Assembly (NCBI GenBank): GCA_039707465.1 | Contig: CM077645.1 | Coordinates: forward strand, 149,291,503 to 149,355,502 | DNA from: Rhabdophis nuchalis | Taxonomy: Eukaryota > Chordata > Lepidosauria > Squamata > Natricidae | Direction: 5' to 3' | Length of the DNA: 64,000 bases | Shown here: positions 13,482 through 24,125 of the stretch, piece by piece | How the letters are laid out: each line of letters opens with the position of its first letter | Numbering within the stretch: position 1 is the stretch's first letter | Program-made: the position numbers and the translations under genes | Notes under the pieces: model-generated | Database searches by the model: none | What the model was told of the DNA's origin: nothing | Seen by the model: the letters and a program-made list of their open reading frames with translations, nothing else

Positions 13482-15380
13482 TACATGCAAATGCCAGTCT
13501 CTCCATCTATGTGCAGATATAATTTTAAAAAAAATCAAAGGAGCAAGTTTATCTCACTGACGTTTCTCCATGTTTTTCTTGCCATGTAATATTTGTTGTA
13601 ACTATGAAACCCAATGGTTTTTCTTTCTTTTTTTCACTTTCCTTTGTGAGAACTCACTTTGGCGTAATTATTTATAAAGAAGGGTAAGAAACAGGCTTTT
13701 CCCGGTATCACCCCTGCAACACTGGAATTTCAAAAACACAAACGTTAACAATTACTTTAAAAATTATTTTCCATTTTCTATGTCATTGAGGAGATCTGGA
13801 TTTATAGTCTTGGCGCTGCCATTTAACACTTTTGAACATTCATTAATTGTCCTCCTCAACGTGTTCTGCACTTGGGTGTAGTCACATCCATAACTTTGCA
13901 CAAATGCACCACAATGTTCCAGTTGAATTTTTAATAACAGTTTCCTCAACTTCCATTTATATATTTTGAAGCTTGATTTAGCACAAACACACCACAAGGG
14001 CACTTCTGTGACACACTCCTTTGGTTTTGTTCATGTCTGAGTGCGCGTTTTCCAGTAGGCTGAACTTTCTTTTGAAGCTGTATTCCTTTAAAGTTTCTCA
14101 GGAGTGCAGTACAGATGTTTTATAGTTCATTTCCAAACAGCTGCCTTCCCTTTCTTTAGTCTGTTTTTCCTTATTTATCAAATCCCACGGGAAGTCTGTC
14201 TGCTTGAAACTTTGGCAGTTGCCTTCTCAGTGAAAATATTTGAAAGCTGCACAGAAAGAATGCTTCATAAGTAGCACCTGTTTCTTAGTAGGTTTATAGA
14301 TTTAACAGGTTGTTGTCAGGAGTATGGGGGATTAATGTGTGCACCCATATGTGTGAGAGAAGGAAAAAGTATATGCAGGAATATTTCACAAATTCCATCT
14401 GATTAAGAAAACTGCCAGCCCTCCCTGACATATCTAGCATTCCATAAAACAAAGTGGAAAGAAATGGAAATATATGGAGGAAAAAAAGCTTTTGGTTTTT
14501 TCATCAAAGGCTGAAGCCTCACCCTCATCTGGGAATCTAAGGCACATCAATTTAAAAGGCTTCAATTAGGGGATTTATTTTATTGTTTCCTGAAAGTTTG
14601 ATTCTAAATCACATAGTGTCATCCCATTTTAATTTGATTTCTCTGAAAGGTGTATTTCTTAACTTCCACTGCTGTCTAGTTGATCAGAATGCAGAAAAAG
14701 GAAGGTTATTTCACCAGCAATGCTATTCCTAAACTCCTAAACACAAATTATTATAATCTGTCCCTCTGCCTCAGAATGGAAATTGGTGACACTGGTACAT
14801 ATACAGTTGTAGGATTTGTTGCTTTGAAGAGAGTTTACTATGATATTTAGTTTCACCTAAACATCTATGTTTATGTAAGCACATAAAGAAAAATTCAGCT
14901 AATTTATTCTTAAAATCCAAACAAGAGTTGTCATGCCTAGAAGAAAGATACCTAAATTGGGAGAATGGTATAAGGAGAAATAATTAGTGCTTTGTCTCAG
15001 TCCAATAACTATAGTTTCTTAAGTAGAAGGATAGGTCTAATCTAAGTTATCTTGCGTTGCATGAAATTTATACCTGATATGTAGATAAAATGATTATCTT
15101 GCAAATGAAGGCAAATATATGTGTCCCAAGATAATGTTTTAGGATCCAATCTGAATCTTTGGTCCCAGTGACCAAAGATTGTATCCTGCAAAACTAATAT
15201 CTACTTACTGAGTGTCTGGACAAGAGGAGAATTTTTTAGTTTAAAAATATGTTGATATAATAGTTAATGAAACATTTTTTTGTGGGGGAGGGATTCTTTT
15301 TCATGTGCAGAAGAAACACTAATATAATTTTTTTACTCCAAAACTTCAGTATAGGTGGCAAGCAACGGCAGGGGCAGTTG

Positions 15381-15574
15381 CAGTGGTGGAATTCAAATTT
15401 TTTTTACTACCGGTTCTGTGGGTGTGGCTTGATGGGCGTGGCAGGAGAAGGATACTGCAAAATCTCCATTCCCTCCCCCACTCTGGGGCAAGCCAGAGAT
15501 GGTATTTGCCGGTTCTCCAAACTACTCAAAATTTCCGTTACCGGTTCTCCAGAACCTGCTGAATTTCACCCCTG
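15381..15574 (+). mobile_element. hAT MITE ('cagtggtggaattcaa') with perfect TSD
   Basis: 194-bp element beginning CAGTGGTGGAATTC and ending TTTCACCCCTG, flanked by a perfect 8-bp duplication GGCAGTTG (15373-15380 and 15575-15582). Internal blocks ('ggttctgtgggtgtggcttg', 'ctactcaaaatttccg', 'agaacctgctgaa') recur at 37137-37441 and, split by an insertion, at 52205-53250. Confidence 0.85.
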
Positions 15575-17143
15575 GGCAGTTGTCTTATTTACTTAGGTTC
15601 TTTAAAAATTTAGGGCTTCTGAATGAGAGTGGCCCCGTGTCAATTATTATCTCACAGATTGGAAATTAATTTCAGTCGAGTTCCCTAATATGTTTAATTT
15701 ATAATCAGGAAAAAATATTTGAGAGAAGAAAAAGAGTGGAATGACTTCATTCAAACATGTTCACATTTAAAACGAAGGTTGAAAGCATCATGTCCCTTTC
15801 TTTCAGATGTTATTTAGGAAAAAGGGGGTTTGTTTGTTACTTTGCATGTTCCATTTTCATTGTTGTGTTGTTCTGATCCATCTAAAATAAATAGAGGACA
15901 GTAGCTTTTGGGGGGTTGTCTTTTAACATTGCACTATTGCTATGTTGCTGAGAAAAGCTGTTTTGCTAAGCTGAACTTTCTCTGGAATTTTGTTGAATTC
16001 CTGTTTTGGAGTCAAATATCTATGCAGCCCATGAAAATGAAGACTGTAACCTGATCGGACTAACTAAAGACAGGCTTTGTTCAGAATTGAAATGTTCCTG
16101 ACATAGCCCATGCTATTCCTCAATATATAATGCTCCTGGCAGTTCTTGAAATGTTTCTCCTGTATCATCTTTAAGTTGCTGCTTGTGCTTTGCTGTTGTT
16201 ACACTGTTTGCATTATTCTTATGGAGGGGGAAAAAAAGTTTTGAGCCAAAGCCTGATTTGAAGAGTCTTAATCAAGCCAAATCTTGCCCCGTTCAAGAGT
16301 TTGGTGCATATATGACTTAGCAACAATAGAGCAAAGTGTTTTCCATGTTACTTTCCATATTTCTTCCTTTACTGGACCAGAGGTTTTGTCTATGTTGCCT
16401 TGCTCCTTTCCTTTTAAAAATAAAGATATGACAAGCATGATTAGGAAGTCTCTATACTTTTAGGCACACCGAAAATAACCACTGCTAGTTCCCCTCTCCA
16501 AGGTTTGGGGCGTATGCCTGACTTTTTCTAGTATCCTTGTTTCTGGTATCCAAGTTTCCTTGTTGGCATGGTTATTCTCCTTGCAATTTGAATCCTATGC
16601 TTTTACAAGGACAGAAACAGAAATGCACTGGGATATCTTGTTATATACCTTACCCATTGGGAATGTGTCCTCTGCCTCCTATCTTAATTAGCTTTTATTA
16701 CTCAACTTTTAATAATCTCACCTTGGCTACAATTACCTACGATTTCACAGAAAATAATTAGATTCAGAAGGCTCTCTACAAGCTGGCCAGAAAAAGCAAT
16801 TCTGGACTACTTTGTGTTCCTTCTGTGGTTGGCTGGATAAGTCCTTGATTTTTCTTCTGTTGACATAAGCCAAAGGAAATACATGTATTAGAGAGGAGGA
16901 ACATTCTGCTATATCAAGTTTTCTTCTAGAGTATTTATCTATAGATGTGTCCTTCTGTGCGTATATCACCAAAATCTGTTTAACAGGGATTTAGGAAGAT
17001 GTCTCATTAGTCTGGCCACATTTCTGACACTCTCTTCCTAATTTCTTTTCTGTGATGGCTTTTTGCTGGCAAATGAAAGCTTTTTTTGCTTCAAAATGCC
17101 TTTAGCTTTCCAGATTGAATTTTTGCTTAGGTAATATTAAGGT

Positions 17144-17503
17144 GGGACGCGGTGATTGGACACAGTGGCTCAGTGGCTAAGACACTGAACTTGTCAATCA
17201 GAAAGCTTGGCAGTTTGGTGGTTCGAATCTCTAGTGCCGTGTAACAGAGTGAGCTCCCATTACTTGTCCCAGTTTCTGCCAACCTAGCAGTTCGAAAGCA
17301 CATAAAAATGCAAGTAGAAAAATAGGGACCACTTTCGGTGGGAAGATAACAGTGCTCCGTGCGCCTTTGGTATTTAGTCACGCCGGCCACATGACCATAG
17401 AGATGTCTTTGGACAGTGCTGGCTCTTCGGCTTTGAAATGGAGATGAGCACCACCCCTTAGAGTTGGGAATGGCTAGCACACATGTGCGGGGAACCTTTA
17501 CCT
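17144..17503 (+). mobile_element. tRNA-derived SINE with 12-bp TSD
   Basis: 360 bp. The 5' part carries RNA polymerase III box A-like 'gtggctcagtggctaagac' and box B-like 'ggttcgaatct'. A tRNA-unrelated body and an 'aacctttacctt' 3' end follow. Flanked by a 12-bp direct repeat TAATATTAAGGT (17132-17143 and 17504-17515). Squamate SINE; subfamily not assigned. Confidence 0.85.
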
Positions 17504-17724
17504 TAATATTAAGGTAAAGTTTTATTGAGATTTTTGTTTATATTATTTAAATAAATGAATATTATTTATCATGCATTTGTAAAGCAGCTTTTGTTCCCAG
17601 CTGGAACATAGAGATACTTGGATAGACATGGTAAAGGCACAAAATTGTTTTGATGTATTGTGTGAATTAAGCTATTGCGGTTTGTAAACTGTGGTTTAAA
17701 GTTAACATACTGTGTGAATTTAAA

Positions 17725-18510
17725 TCAAATCAAATCTTTATTGTCAATGCACAACATGTGTACAATGAAATTGAATGAGCCTCCCTTGGTGTAGCCCCCC
17801 AGAAACACAAAATACATCTCAATAACTCAATAAATGAAAGAAATATAATCCCTAAACCCAAATAAGTAATAACTAACACACATTCCCATATACCTATATG
17901 TATGTAACATTATATTACATCGGTATGAACATGTTGCATGTTATGCTGGTCCTGCACGTGTGGCATATTAAACCTAATTGTGGTGTTATGTTGCGTTTAG
18001 AAGTCTGACAGCTCACGGATAAAAGCTATTTTTCAGCTTATTCGTTCAGCTGGCTGTGCTTCTATATCTCCTGCCTGATGATAGGAGAGTAAAGAAGTGC
18101 TGACCAGGGTGTGAATCATCCCTGAGGATTTTCCTCACTCTGTTGAGGCAGTGGGTCCTGGTGATTCCATCCAGTGGTCTCAGGGGACAGCCCATAATTT
18201 TTTATGCTGTGCTCATCACCCTCTGTAATGCCTTTCTGTCCACGGCTGACAAGCAGCATATCATACTGTAAAGTAATATGTAAGGACGCTTTCTATCGTA
18301 GACCGATAAAAGGAAGTCATCAGTTGTTGTTCCATCTGATTTTTCCACAAGACCCTAAGGAAATGAAGTCTCTGTTGAGCCTTTCTGATCACCTGGACCG
18401 TGTTATTTTTCCAGGTAAGATCTTGGCTAAAGTGGACTCCCAGAAATTTGAAAGAGGAGACCTCTCCACACAGCCCCCCTTGATGTAGAGTGGGACAGGT
18501 TCCTCTCTTT
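17725..18510 (-). mobile_element. Rex1-like LINE 3' end (decayed)
   Basis: Read on the minus strand, conceptual translation with several stops gives fragments such as SNFWEST, ALQR-like and SYRSST-like blocks of a LINE RT C-terminus ('FKFLGVH..DLTW', 'LLPSGRRYRS' in consensus form). It is followed by a 3' UTR ending 'gacaataaagatttgattt' with a short GATTT repeat. That tail form and the C-terminal protein pattern suggest a Rex1/Babar-type element. Family call is by memory of the pattern and moderate at best. Confidence 0.55.
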
Positions 18511-19096
18511 CTATAATCCTTTGTGGTTTATAAAAATGGCTTTATAAAATGTGCTGAACTCAAGTACAAATATATACTTCTTACTAGGGTTCATATTACT
18601 TGTATTATTCTTATTTAGGTGTACATGTCTATGTCCAAAAAGTTTTCTTAGCAATGTTTTTCAGAAGTGGCTTCCTTCTTGCTAGGGCTGAGAAAGTGAC
18701 TAACTAAAAAAAAAAAAATCTCCTGACTGACTTCTGTATCTAAAGCAGGACTAAAACTCAGTATCTGACATACTCCGGACTAAACTGGCTCTCTCTTATA
18801 TCTTTAATCTACAGAAGTGTATTTCATTTTGCTTCCATTATGCCATTCAAGAATGAGCACACCAGGTTTCTAAGTGGTGTATCATTCATTGTGTGCTCTC
18901 TCAGATCATATTTCTATAAATTGGCTGAATAAAACAAAGTCATTTCCTCTTTCCTTTCTTCTTGTTTTCCTGGCTGGTAGAAGTGAAAGCCCACGCCAGT
19001 CTTCAGGTCTGTAATGCCAGACCATGTATTAGTTGTGGTGAGTTTGTTGGCTGGGAGGAAATGACCATTGGTCTTACCTGTGAATGGTCTTTCTCT

Positions 19097-19210
19097 AGAT
19101 GCTGCGGAGTGTCCAAACGCGGTTATCCTCAGCTTGCTGCCCATTGGACTGAGTTTCACTTTGATGTGTAGCCACGCCTCTTGCCTCTGCATAGGGCCAG
19201 TTCTAAAAAC
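19097..19210 (+). repeat. DIRS left inverted terminal repeat
   Basis: Reverse complement of 24875-24990. The inner end is at 'ttctaaaaac' (19210). The copies differ near the outer end, where the left has 'gctgcggagtgtcc' and the right (complemented) 'gctgcttggagtgtcc'. Outside lies a unique left extension, 19063-19096. Confidence 0.92.
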
Positions 19211-19307
19211 GAAGGTAGACCAGAAAAAACGCAGAACAACTGGAACAACACTAGTCTTAACCTTCAACTAAACATGGGACCAGTTCCCACCACGCCTAGG
19301 GTGGGAT

Positions 19308-19398
19308 TTGGACACTCCGCAGCATCTAGAGAAAGACCATTCACAGGTAAGACCAATGGTCATTCTCCTAGATGCTGCTTGGAGTGTCCAAACGCGGG
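19308..19398. repeat. DIRS internal complementary region (circle-junction copy)
   Basis: Two joined parts. 19308-19361 is the reverse complement of the left element end (19063-19117). 19362-19398 ('attctcctagatgctgc...') is the reverse complement of the right end (24963-24998). The junction between them equals the joint of a circularised element. It begins about 10 bp after the recombinase stop codon. Confidence 0.92.
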
Positions 19399-19409
19399 AC
19401 ATGCCAACG

Positions 19410-20500
19410 CTATGCTGTCCCAGGGAGGGGAGATTCGTCTGAGTGGGAACTGGGAGCATCAAGGACCCTCTGGAGAACACGTCTGCCGAAGGAGGCCTCC
19501 GAGGATGCAAATACGTCCAGCTTGTAGTGTCTGATAAACGGCACAGGCGAGGACCACGTAGCGGCCCTGCAGATCTCGTCTATGGGGGCCTGGGTGGCCC
19601 AAGCAGCCATGGTTGCAGCGCTCCTGGTGGAGTGAGCGGTAATACGTGGAGGTACAGCTCTGGACCGGTGCTCATATGCCAGTGTAATGCAGGCACGCAG
19701 CCAGCGCCCAATCGTGGTAGACGTGACCTTGCGACCCATGGACACCGGCTGAAAGGAAACGAAGAAGGATTCTGACTTGCGGAATTCAGCCGTTCTCTTC
19801 TTGTACATCCGCACCGCCCTGCGAACGTCCAACTTGTGCCACCTCCTTTCCCTGGGGTGAGAGGGGTGCGGACAAAAGTCAGGTAGGACGATCTCCTGGG
19901 ATCTGTGAAACAAGGAGTTGACCTTGGGCACAAAGGTTGGGTCTAGTCTGAGAACCACCCTGTTCGCGTGGACCACGCACAAGTCCTCCCGTACGGAGAG
20001 GGCCGAGAGTTCCGAAATTCGCCTTGCAGATGTGATTGCTATGAGGAACACCGTCTTCAAGGTCAGGTGGCGCAGTGACACGGAGCGCAATGGTTCGAAT
20101 GGCGCCTCAGTCAGGGCCTGGAGGACGAAGGGTAAGTCCCAGGTCGGATATCTATGGACTGTTTGGGGCCGAATGTTCAAGGCCCCTTTCAGGAAACCAC
20201 GCACCCCTGGATGTCTGCTGAGCGGCAGGGACCCACCGGGCGACAGGATGGTAGCGAGAGCAGCCACCTGCCTTCTCAGGGTATTGGGGGCGAGCCCCTT
20301 GTCCAAACCCTCCTGCAAGAAGTCCATCACCTGAGGTGTGGAGGCCTCAGCCGCAGCGATGTGCCTGGCACGGCACCAGGTAGAGAAGGTGGACCATGTA
20401 GTCTCGTAAATGCGAACGGTGGCAGGACGCCTGGAAGCCTGGATCGTTCTTATCACCTTGTCCGAATAGCCCATCCGTCTCAGAACGATCCCCTCAAGTG
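19410..20500 (-). CDS. DIRS tyrosine recombinase (YR)
   Basis: Tyrosine recombinase encoded in the last ~360 codons of a frame that stays open from 22316 to 19410 (968 codons). Residue numbers refer to that frame: core-binding part PATVRIYETTWSTFSTWC (about 630-646); first catalytic Arg in TSARRISELSALS (about 766); H-x-x-R in HSTRSAATMAAW (about 895-898); nucleophile Tyr in FIRHYKLDVF (about 932). Known: such enzymes integrate circular DIRS DNA by strand exchange without target duplication. The upstream ~600 codons overlay the RT ORF in another frame and look like shadow sequence; the RT stop lies almost exactly where YR similarity begins. How the YR is translated is not clear from sequence. 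Confidence 0.88.
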
Positions 20501-22507
20501 CCAGACGGCTAGTTGGAAGCACTGAGGGTCCGGGTGACGAATGGCCCCTTGTATTAGCGACACCTGGTTCGGAGGAATGCGCCAGGCCTTCTCTACGGAC
20601 AGTCCCACTAGATCGGCGAACCAGGACCGTCTGGGCCAATGGGGAGCGACCAGGATGACTTCCGCCCCCTCCGAGATGATTTTCCGGACTACCTGAGGAA
20701 GCAGCGGGAGAGGAGAGAAGGCGTATAGCAGGCCTGCGGGCCAACGACACCGGAGGGCGTTTGTCCCTTCTGCTTGCGGGCACCGGAAACGGGTGAAGAA
20801 CCTTGGCAGGTGCGTGTTCTGCGGGCTGGCGAACAGGTCCAGGACGGGCAGGCCGAATCTCCGGGAAATCTGCTGGAAAAGATCCGGGTGCAGCTGCCAC
20901 TCTGAGGTGTTGATGGTGGTCCTGCTCAACCAGTCCGCCGTCACGTTCTCCTCGCCCGCGATGTGGTCCGCTCTCAGGGACAGGAGATGCCTCTCTGCCC
21001 ACCTGCCCAGAGCCTCCGCCTCCGTCATGAGCGCCCTCGACTGTGTGCCTCCCTGGTGGTTCACGTATGCTCGGGTGGCGATGTTGTCCGTCAGGAGAAG
21101 GACATGGGACCCCTCTACGAGGTTGCCGAAATGCCGCAGAGCCAGCCTGGCCGCCCGGAGCTCCAGCCAGTTGATGTTGTGGGCGAGCTCCCGTTGAGAC
21201 CATCTGCCCTGGGCCACATGGTGATGCAGATGAGCCCCCCAGCCGTAAAGGCTGGCGTCCGTCGTGATGGTGACACGGTCTGGCTCCTTGAAGGGCGACC
21301 CCTCTCTTAGGGCGGGAGACCTCCACCACCTGAGGGACCGAAGCACTGGGGGTGGAACTGTCACCCGTCTCCTGGAGTTGCTGATCTTGCGTCGTTGAAA
21401 AGGAAGCAGAAACCATTGTAGCTCCCGTGCGTGCAGGCGGGCCCAGGGAACAATGGCTATGCACGAGATCAGCTTCCCCAACAGTTGGGAAAGCGTCACA
21501 AGTGGGACCAGTCTGGAATTCTGGACCAACCCCACCAACTTCACAATGCTGCAGATGCGCTCCTGTGAAAGGAAGACTTTGCAGGTCTTCGAGTCGATGA
21601 CGGCACCCAGATGAAGTATGGAGAGGGTGGGCTGCATGTGACTCTTCTCCCGATTCACCGAGAACCCGTGGTCCTCCAGGGAGCGGATGGTGCAGTCCAA
21701 GTCCTTCAGGGCCTGGTCCCTGGAAGGTGACATCAACAGGATATCGTCCAAGTAACAAACCAAACGCACAGGTCTGGATCGAAGATGCGCCGCCACTACG
21801 GAGAGGACCTTCGTGAAGGTCCTTGGAGCCGATGACAAGCCGAAAGGTAGGGCCTTGTACTGGAAGTGCTGGCCGGCGAACTGAAACCTCAAGTATCTGC
21901 GATGCGCCGGGTGGATGGGAATGTGCAGATACGCCTCCTTCAGATCTATCGAGGTCAGGAAGTCGTTCTGTCGTATGCATCCCAGGATCGTCTGGAGGGA
22001 TTGCATCTTGAAGCGCTTGTATTGCAGATACCGGTTCAGCTTCTTCAAGTCCAGAATGGCCCTGACCCCCCCCGATGACTTGGGGACTAGGAAGAGGATG
22101 GAATAAAACCCCTTGCCCTCCTGCCCCCCCGGCACCGCTTCTATGGCCGCTATCTCCAGTAGGTGACCGATCTCCGCCCTCATGAGCTGTTGCTTGTGCG
22201 GGGACCTGGGAAGGGGGCAGCGGATGAATCTCCGCGGGGGAAATGATAGGAAGTCGAGGGTGAGGCCGTGTCGGACCACATTCCGGACCCAGGCGTCCGT
22301 CGTGGTCGCCTCCCACGTGGACGCATATTGCTGTAGGCGTCCCCCTATGGGAGGGATCCCCCAGGGGTCACTTGCTCTTCTTGAAGGGACGGTTGGCCTG
22401 ACCACCCTTGAAGGGCCTACGCTGACCTTGGAACCTGGACCTGTCCCTGTAGGCCGGCCTGTCCTGGGAACGATCTTGGGCCTGGGGGTAGGTTCTGGAG
22501 GCCCCAC
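20480..22507 (-). CDS. DIRS reverse transcriptase-RNase H-methyltransferase (ORF2)
   Basis: 675 codons. Residues 1-50 overlap the gag ORF and are probably not conserved; conserved sequence starts at IGGRLQQYASTWEATTTDAW (about 54). RT: LDLKKLNRY (152-160), SIDLKEAYLHIPI (186-198), LPFGLSSAPRTF (220-231) and the catalytic YLDD at 252-255. RNase H: TTDAS (D417), LELRAARLAL (E449), LLTDNIATRAYV (D474), HIAGEENVTADWLSR (D525). C-terminal DIRS methyltransferase-like (DAM) module: LPVLDLFASPQNTHLPRFF and VILVAPHWPRRSWFADL (about 553-632). Function: copies element RNA into DNA and removes RNA. No stop or frameshift. Translation start is uncertain; the frame is +1 relative to gag. Confidence 0.9.
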   Translation of the reverse strand: MGPPEPTPRPKIVPRTGRPTGTGPGSKVSVGPSRVVRPTVPSRRASDPWGIPPIGGRLQQYASTWEATTTDAWVRNVVRHGLTLDFLSFPPRRFIRCPLPRSPHKQQLMRAEIGHLLEIAAIEAVPGGQEGKGFYSILFLVPKSSGGVRAILDLKKLNRYLQYKRFKMQSLQTILGCIRQNDFLTSIDLKEAYLHIPIHPAHRRYLRFQFAGQHFQYKALPFGLSSAPRTFTKVLSVVAAHLRSRPVRLVCYLDDILLMSPSRDQALKDLDCTIRSLEDHGFSVNREKSHMQPTLSILHLGAVIDSKTCKVFLSQERICSIVKLVGLVQNSRLVPLVTLSQLLGKLISCIAIVPWARLHARELQWFLLPFQRRKISNSRRRVTVPPPVLRSLRWWRSPALREGSPFKEPDRVTITTDASLYGWGAHLHHHVAQGRWSQRELAHNINWLELRAARLALRHFGNLVEGSHVLLLTDNIATRAYVNHQGGTQSRALMTEAEALGRWAERHLLSLRADHIAGEENVTADWLSRTTINTSEWQLHPDLFQQISRRFGLPVLDLFASPQNTHLPRFFTRFRCPQAEGTNALRCRWPAGLLYAFSPLPLLPQVVRKIISEGAEVILVAPHWPRRSWFADLVGLSVEKAWRIPPNQVSLIQGAIRHPDPQCFQLAVWHLRGSF

Positions 22508-24125
22508 CCGAGGTAGAGGGAGCCTCCGCAGACCGAAAGGGCTGTCTACGGTAGGAAGACTGATTCTTCCGGTCCTGCTTCTTGGTGACAGCCGGCAGAA
22601 TCTTCCGCTTGTCCTTGGACTCGATTAGGAAATAGTCCAAGGCCTCGCCGAAGAGCTTGCCACCCTTGAAGGGGGCCGACGCCAACTTCCACTTAGCCTT
22701 CATGTCCGCCTGCCAATGGCGGAGCCACAGCAGACGGCGTGAGGTGACATTGGATGCTAGAGCCCTGGATGAAAACTTTGTGGAATTGAGCGATGCGTCG
22801 CAAGAATATTCCACCGCAGCGATGATCTTATTGACCCTTTGTCTCGATCTAACCTGTCTCTCAGGCAAGGAGGCCAATAGCTTCCTGAGCCAGAATAGGG
22901 CTGCCCTACTAAAGTACGACGCAGAGGACGAGGCCTTCATGGCCCAGGCCGTGGCCTGGTGTGTCTTGTGACAAGACTTCTCCATCCGCCTGTCCTCCGC
23001 TTTAAGCCCCTCCACCAGCTCGGCCGGGAGGGAGGATGTGGAGGTCAAAGACACAATGGGGTCATCAACCTGCGGAAGAGCCAGAATGGTCTCCATAGCG
23101 TCCTCAACAGCGTACAGCTTTTTATCCACGCCGCTGGGGTGTGCCATAGTAGCGGGCTGAACCCACTGGCGCTGAATAATGTCGAGGAACAACTGAGGGG
23201 CCGGCACCAATCCTTGGGGAGGTGTAGGTTCCCTAAAGAGACCCGCCCCAGGGTGTCCAGGACCGATGACGATGGCATTGTCCTGATCAGAGGCCTTCTT
23301 ATCAGATTGAGCCGGTAGACCCATCTGCACGGCCGACTCCCTAGCCTTGGTCAAGATAGCCTTGAACATGATGGGGTTAAACAGCCCCTTGGAAGCGGGA
23401 GCCTCCGGGGTGGAGCTCTCATCCCCTGAAAGGTCGGGAGCCCCCTGGGTAACCACCTCCTCATCATCCTCCCCCTCGGATGCCTCGCTGACTGCAGAAG
23501 AGGCAGAAGGGGAAACGCCACCCCCCTGGGCAGGAACCACCTTCCTAGGTGCCCTGGGCTTGGGGGTAGAAAGGAGGGGCAAGGAAGCCACTAATTGCTT
23601 CATGCAATCCGTGATGCCCTGCAAAATGGCCTTGGACACAACCTCCTGCATGGCCGCGGGCAAGGCAGTCTCAGCGGGTGCAGAAATGGGAGTGGCCGGA
23701 GCCTCCTCTTCCTCATCCACTGACTCCTCCCCCTCCCCCACCATGGAGGACTCCTCCTCCACTGGTTCCTCCTCCTCTAGCTCCACTTCCATTGAGGGGA
23801 CTGGAGAGGCCAGGGAAACCCTTGAGTGATTGGGAGAAAACCCAAAATCCCCATCACCAGTGGGAATGGATTGGGTCTCCCTACGAAGCTGCGGGGCAGG
23901 GGGGGTCTTATCTGTCACAGCCTTGTCCCGGGCAGAGAGAGCCTTCTGGAATTGCTGCTCTAGAATCCTCAGCCGTCTATCCGCCAGTCTCTCATCAGCC
24001 TTGGTGGCCTTGGCTGCAGGCCTCTTCCCCTTGTCAGGACAGGGTGCAGAATCGCCCTTGGCAGCAGGGTTGGTCTTGCTACGCTTGGAGGCAGGTTCTC
24101 CTGTTTGCTCACTGGGATCAGCCAT
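22368..24125 (-). CDS. DIRS gag-like protein (ORF1)
   Basis: 585 codons from the ATG at 24125 (MADPSEQTGEPASKRSK). The same frame is open 60 codons further upstream, but this ATG follows a strong acceptor-like TTCTTTCAG and begins a hydrophilic, typical gag-like N-terminus. Seen: a Lys/Arg-rich start, a coiled-coil-like ADRRLRILEQQFQKALSARD segment, a long acidic tract (MEVELEEEEPVEEESS), a central structured region (MFKAILTKARESAVQMGLP, LPERQVRSRQRVNKIIAA), and a basic C-terminus rich in R, Q, S and G (RFQGQRRPFKGGQANRPFKK). No CCHC knuckle. Inferred role: structural RNA-binding particle protein of the retroelement. It overlaps the next ORF by 140 nt in a different frame. Confidence 0.85.
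   Translation of the reverse strand: MADPSEQTGEPASKRSKTNPAAKGDSAPCPDKGKRPAAKATKADERLADRRLRILEQQFQKALSARDKAVTDKTPPAPQLRRETQSIPTGDGDFGFSPNHSRVSLASPVPSMEVELEEEEPVEEESSMVGEGEESVDEEEEAPATPISAPAETALPAAMQEVVSKAILQGITDCMKQLVASLPLLSTPKPRAPRKVVPAQGGGVSPSASSAVSEASEGEDDEEVVTQGAPDLSGDESSTPEAPASKGLFNPIMFKAILTKARESAVQMGLPAQSDKKASDQDNAIVIGPGHPGAGLFREPTPPQGLVPAPQLFLDIIQRQWVQPATMAHPSGVDKKLYAVEDAMETILALPQVDDPIVSLTSTSSLPAELVEGLKAEDRRMEKSCHKTHQATAWAMKASSSASYFSRAALFWLRKLLASLPERQVRSRQRVNKIIAAVEYSCDASLNSTKFSSRALASNVTSRRLLWLRHWQADMKAKWKLASAPFKGGKLFGEALDYFLIESKDKRKILPAVTKKQDRKNQSSYRRQPFRSAEAPSTSGGASRTYPQAQDRSQDRPAYRDRSRFQGQRRPFKGGQANRPFKKSK

Noticed and set aside
17150..17230. A functional tRNA gene
   Set aside because: Box A and box B are present but the cloverleaf is not complete, and the unit has a SINE body and a target duplication.
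20500..22316. N-terminal 600 codons of the 968-codon recombinase frame as a separate protein
   Set aside because: The stretch overlaps the RT-RNaseH ORF in another frame, has a Pro/Gly/Ser-rich shadow composition and shows no domain.
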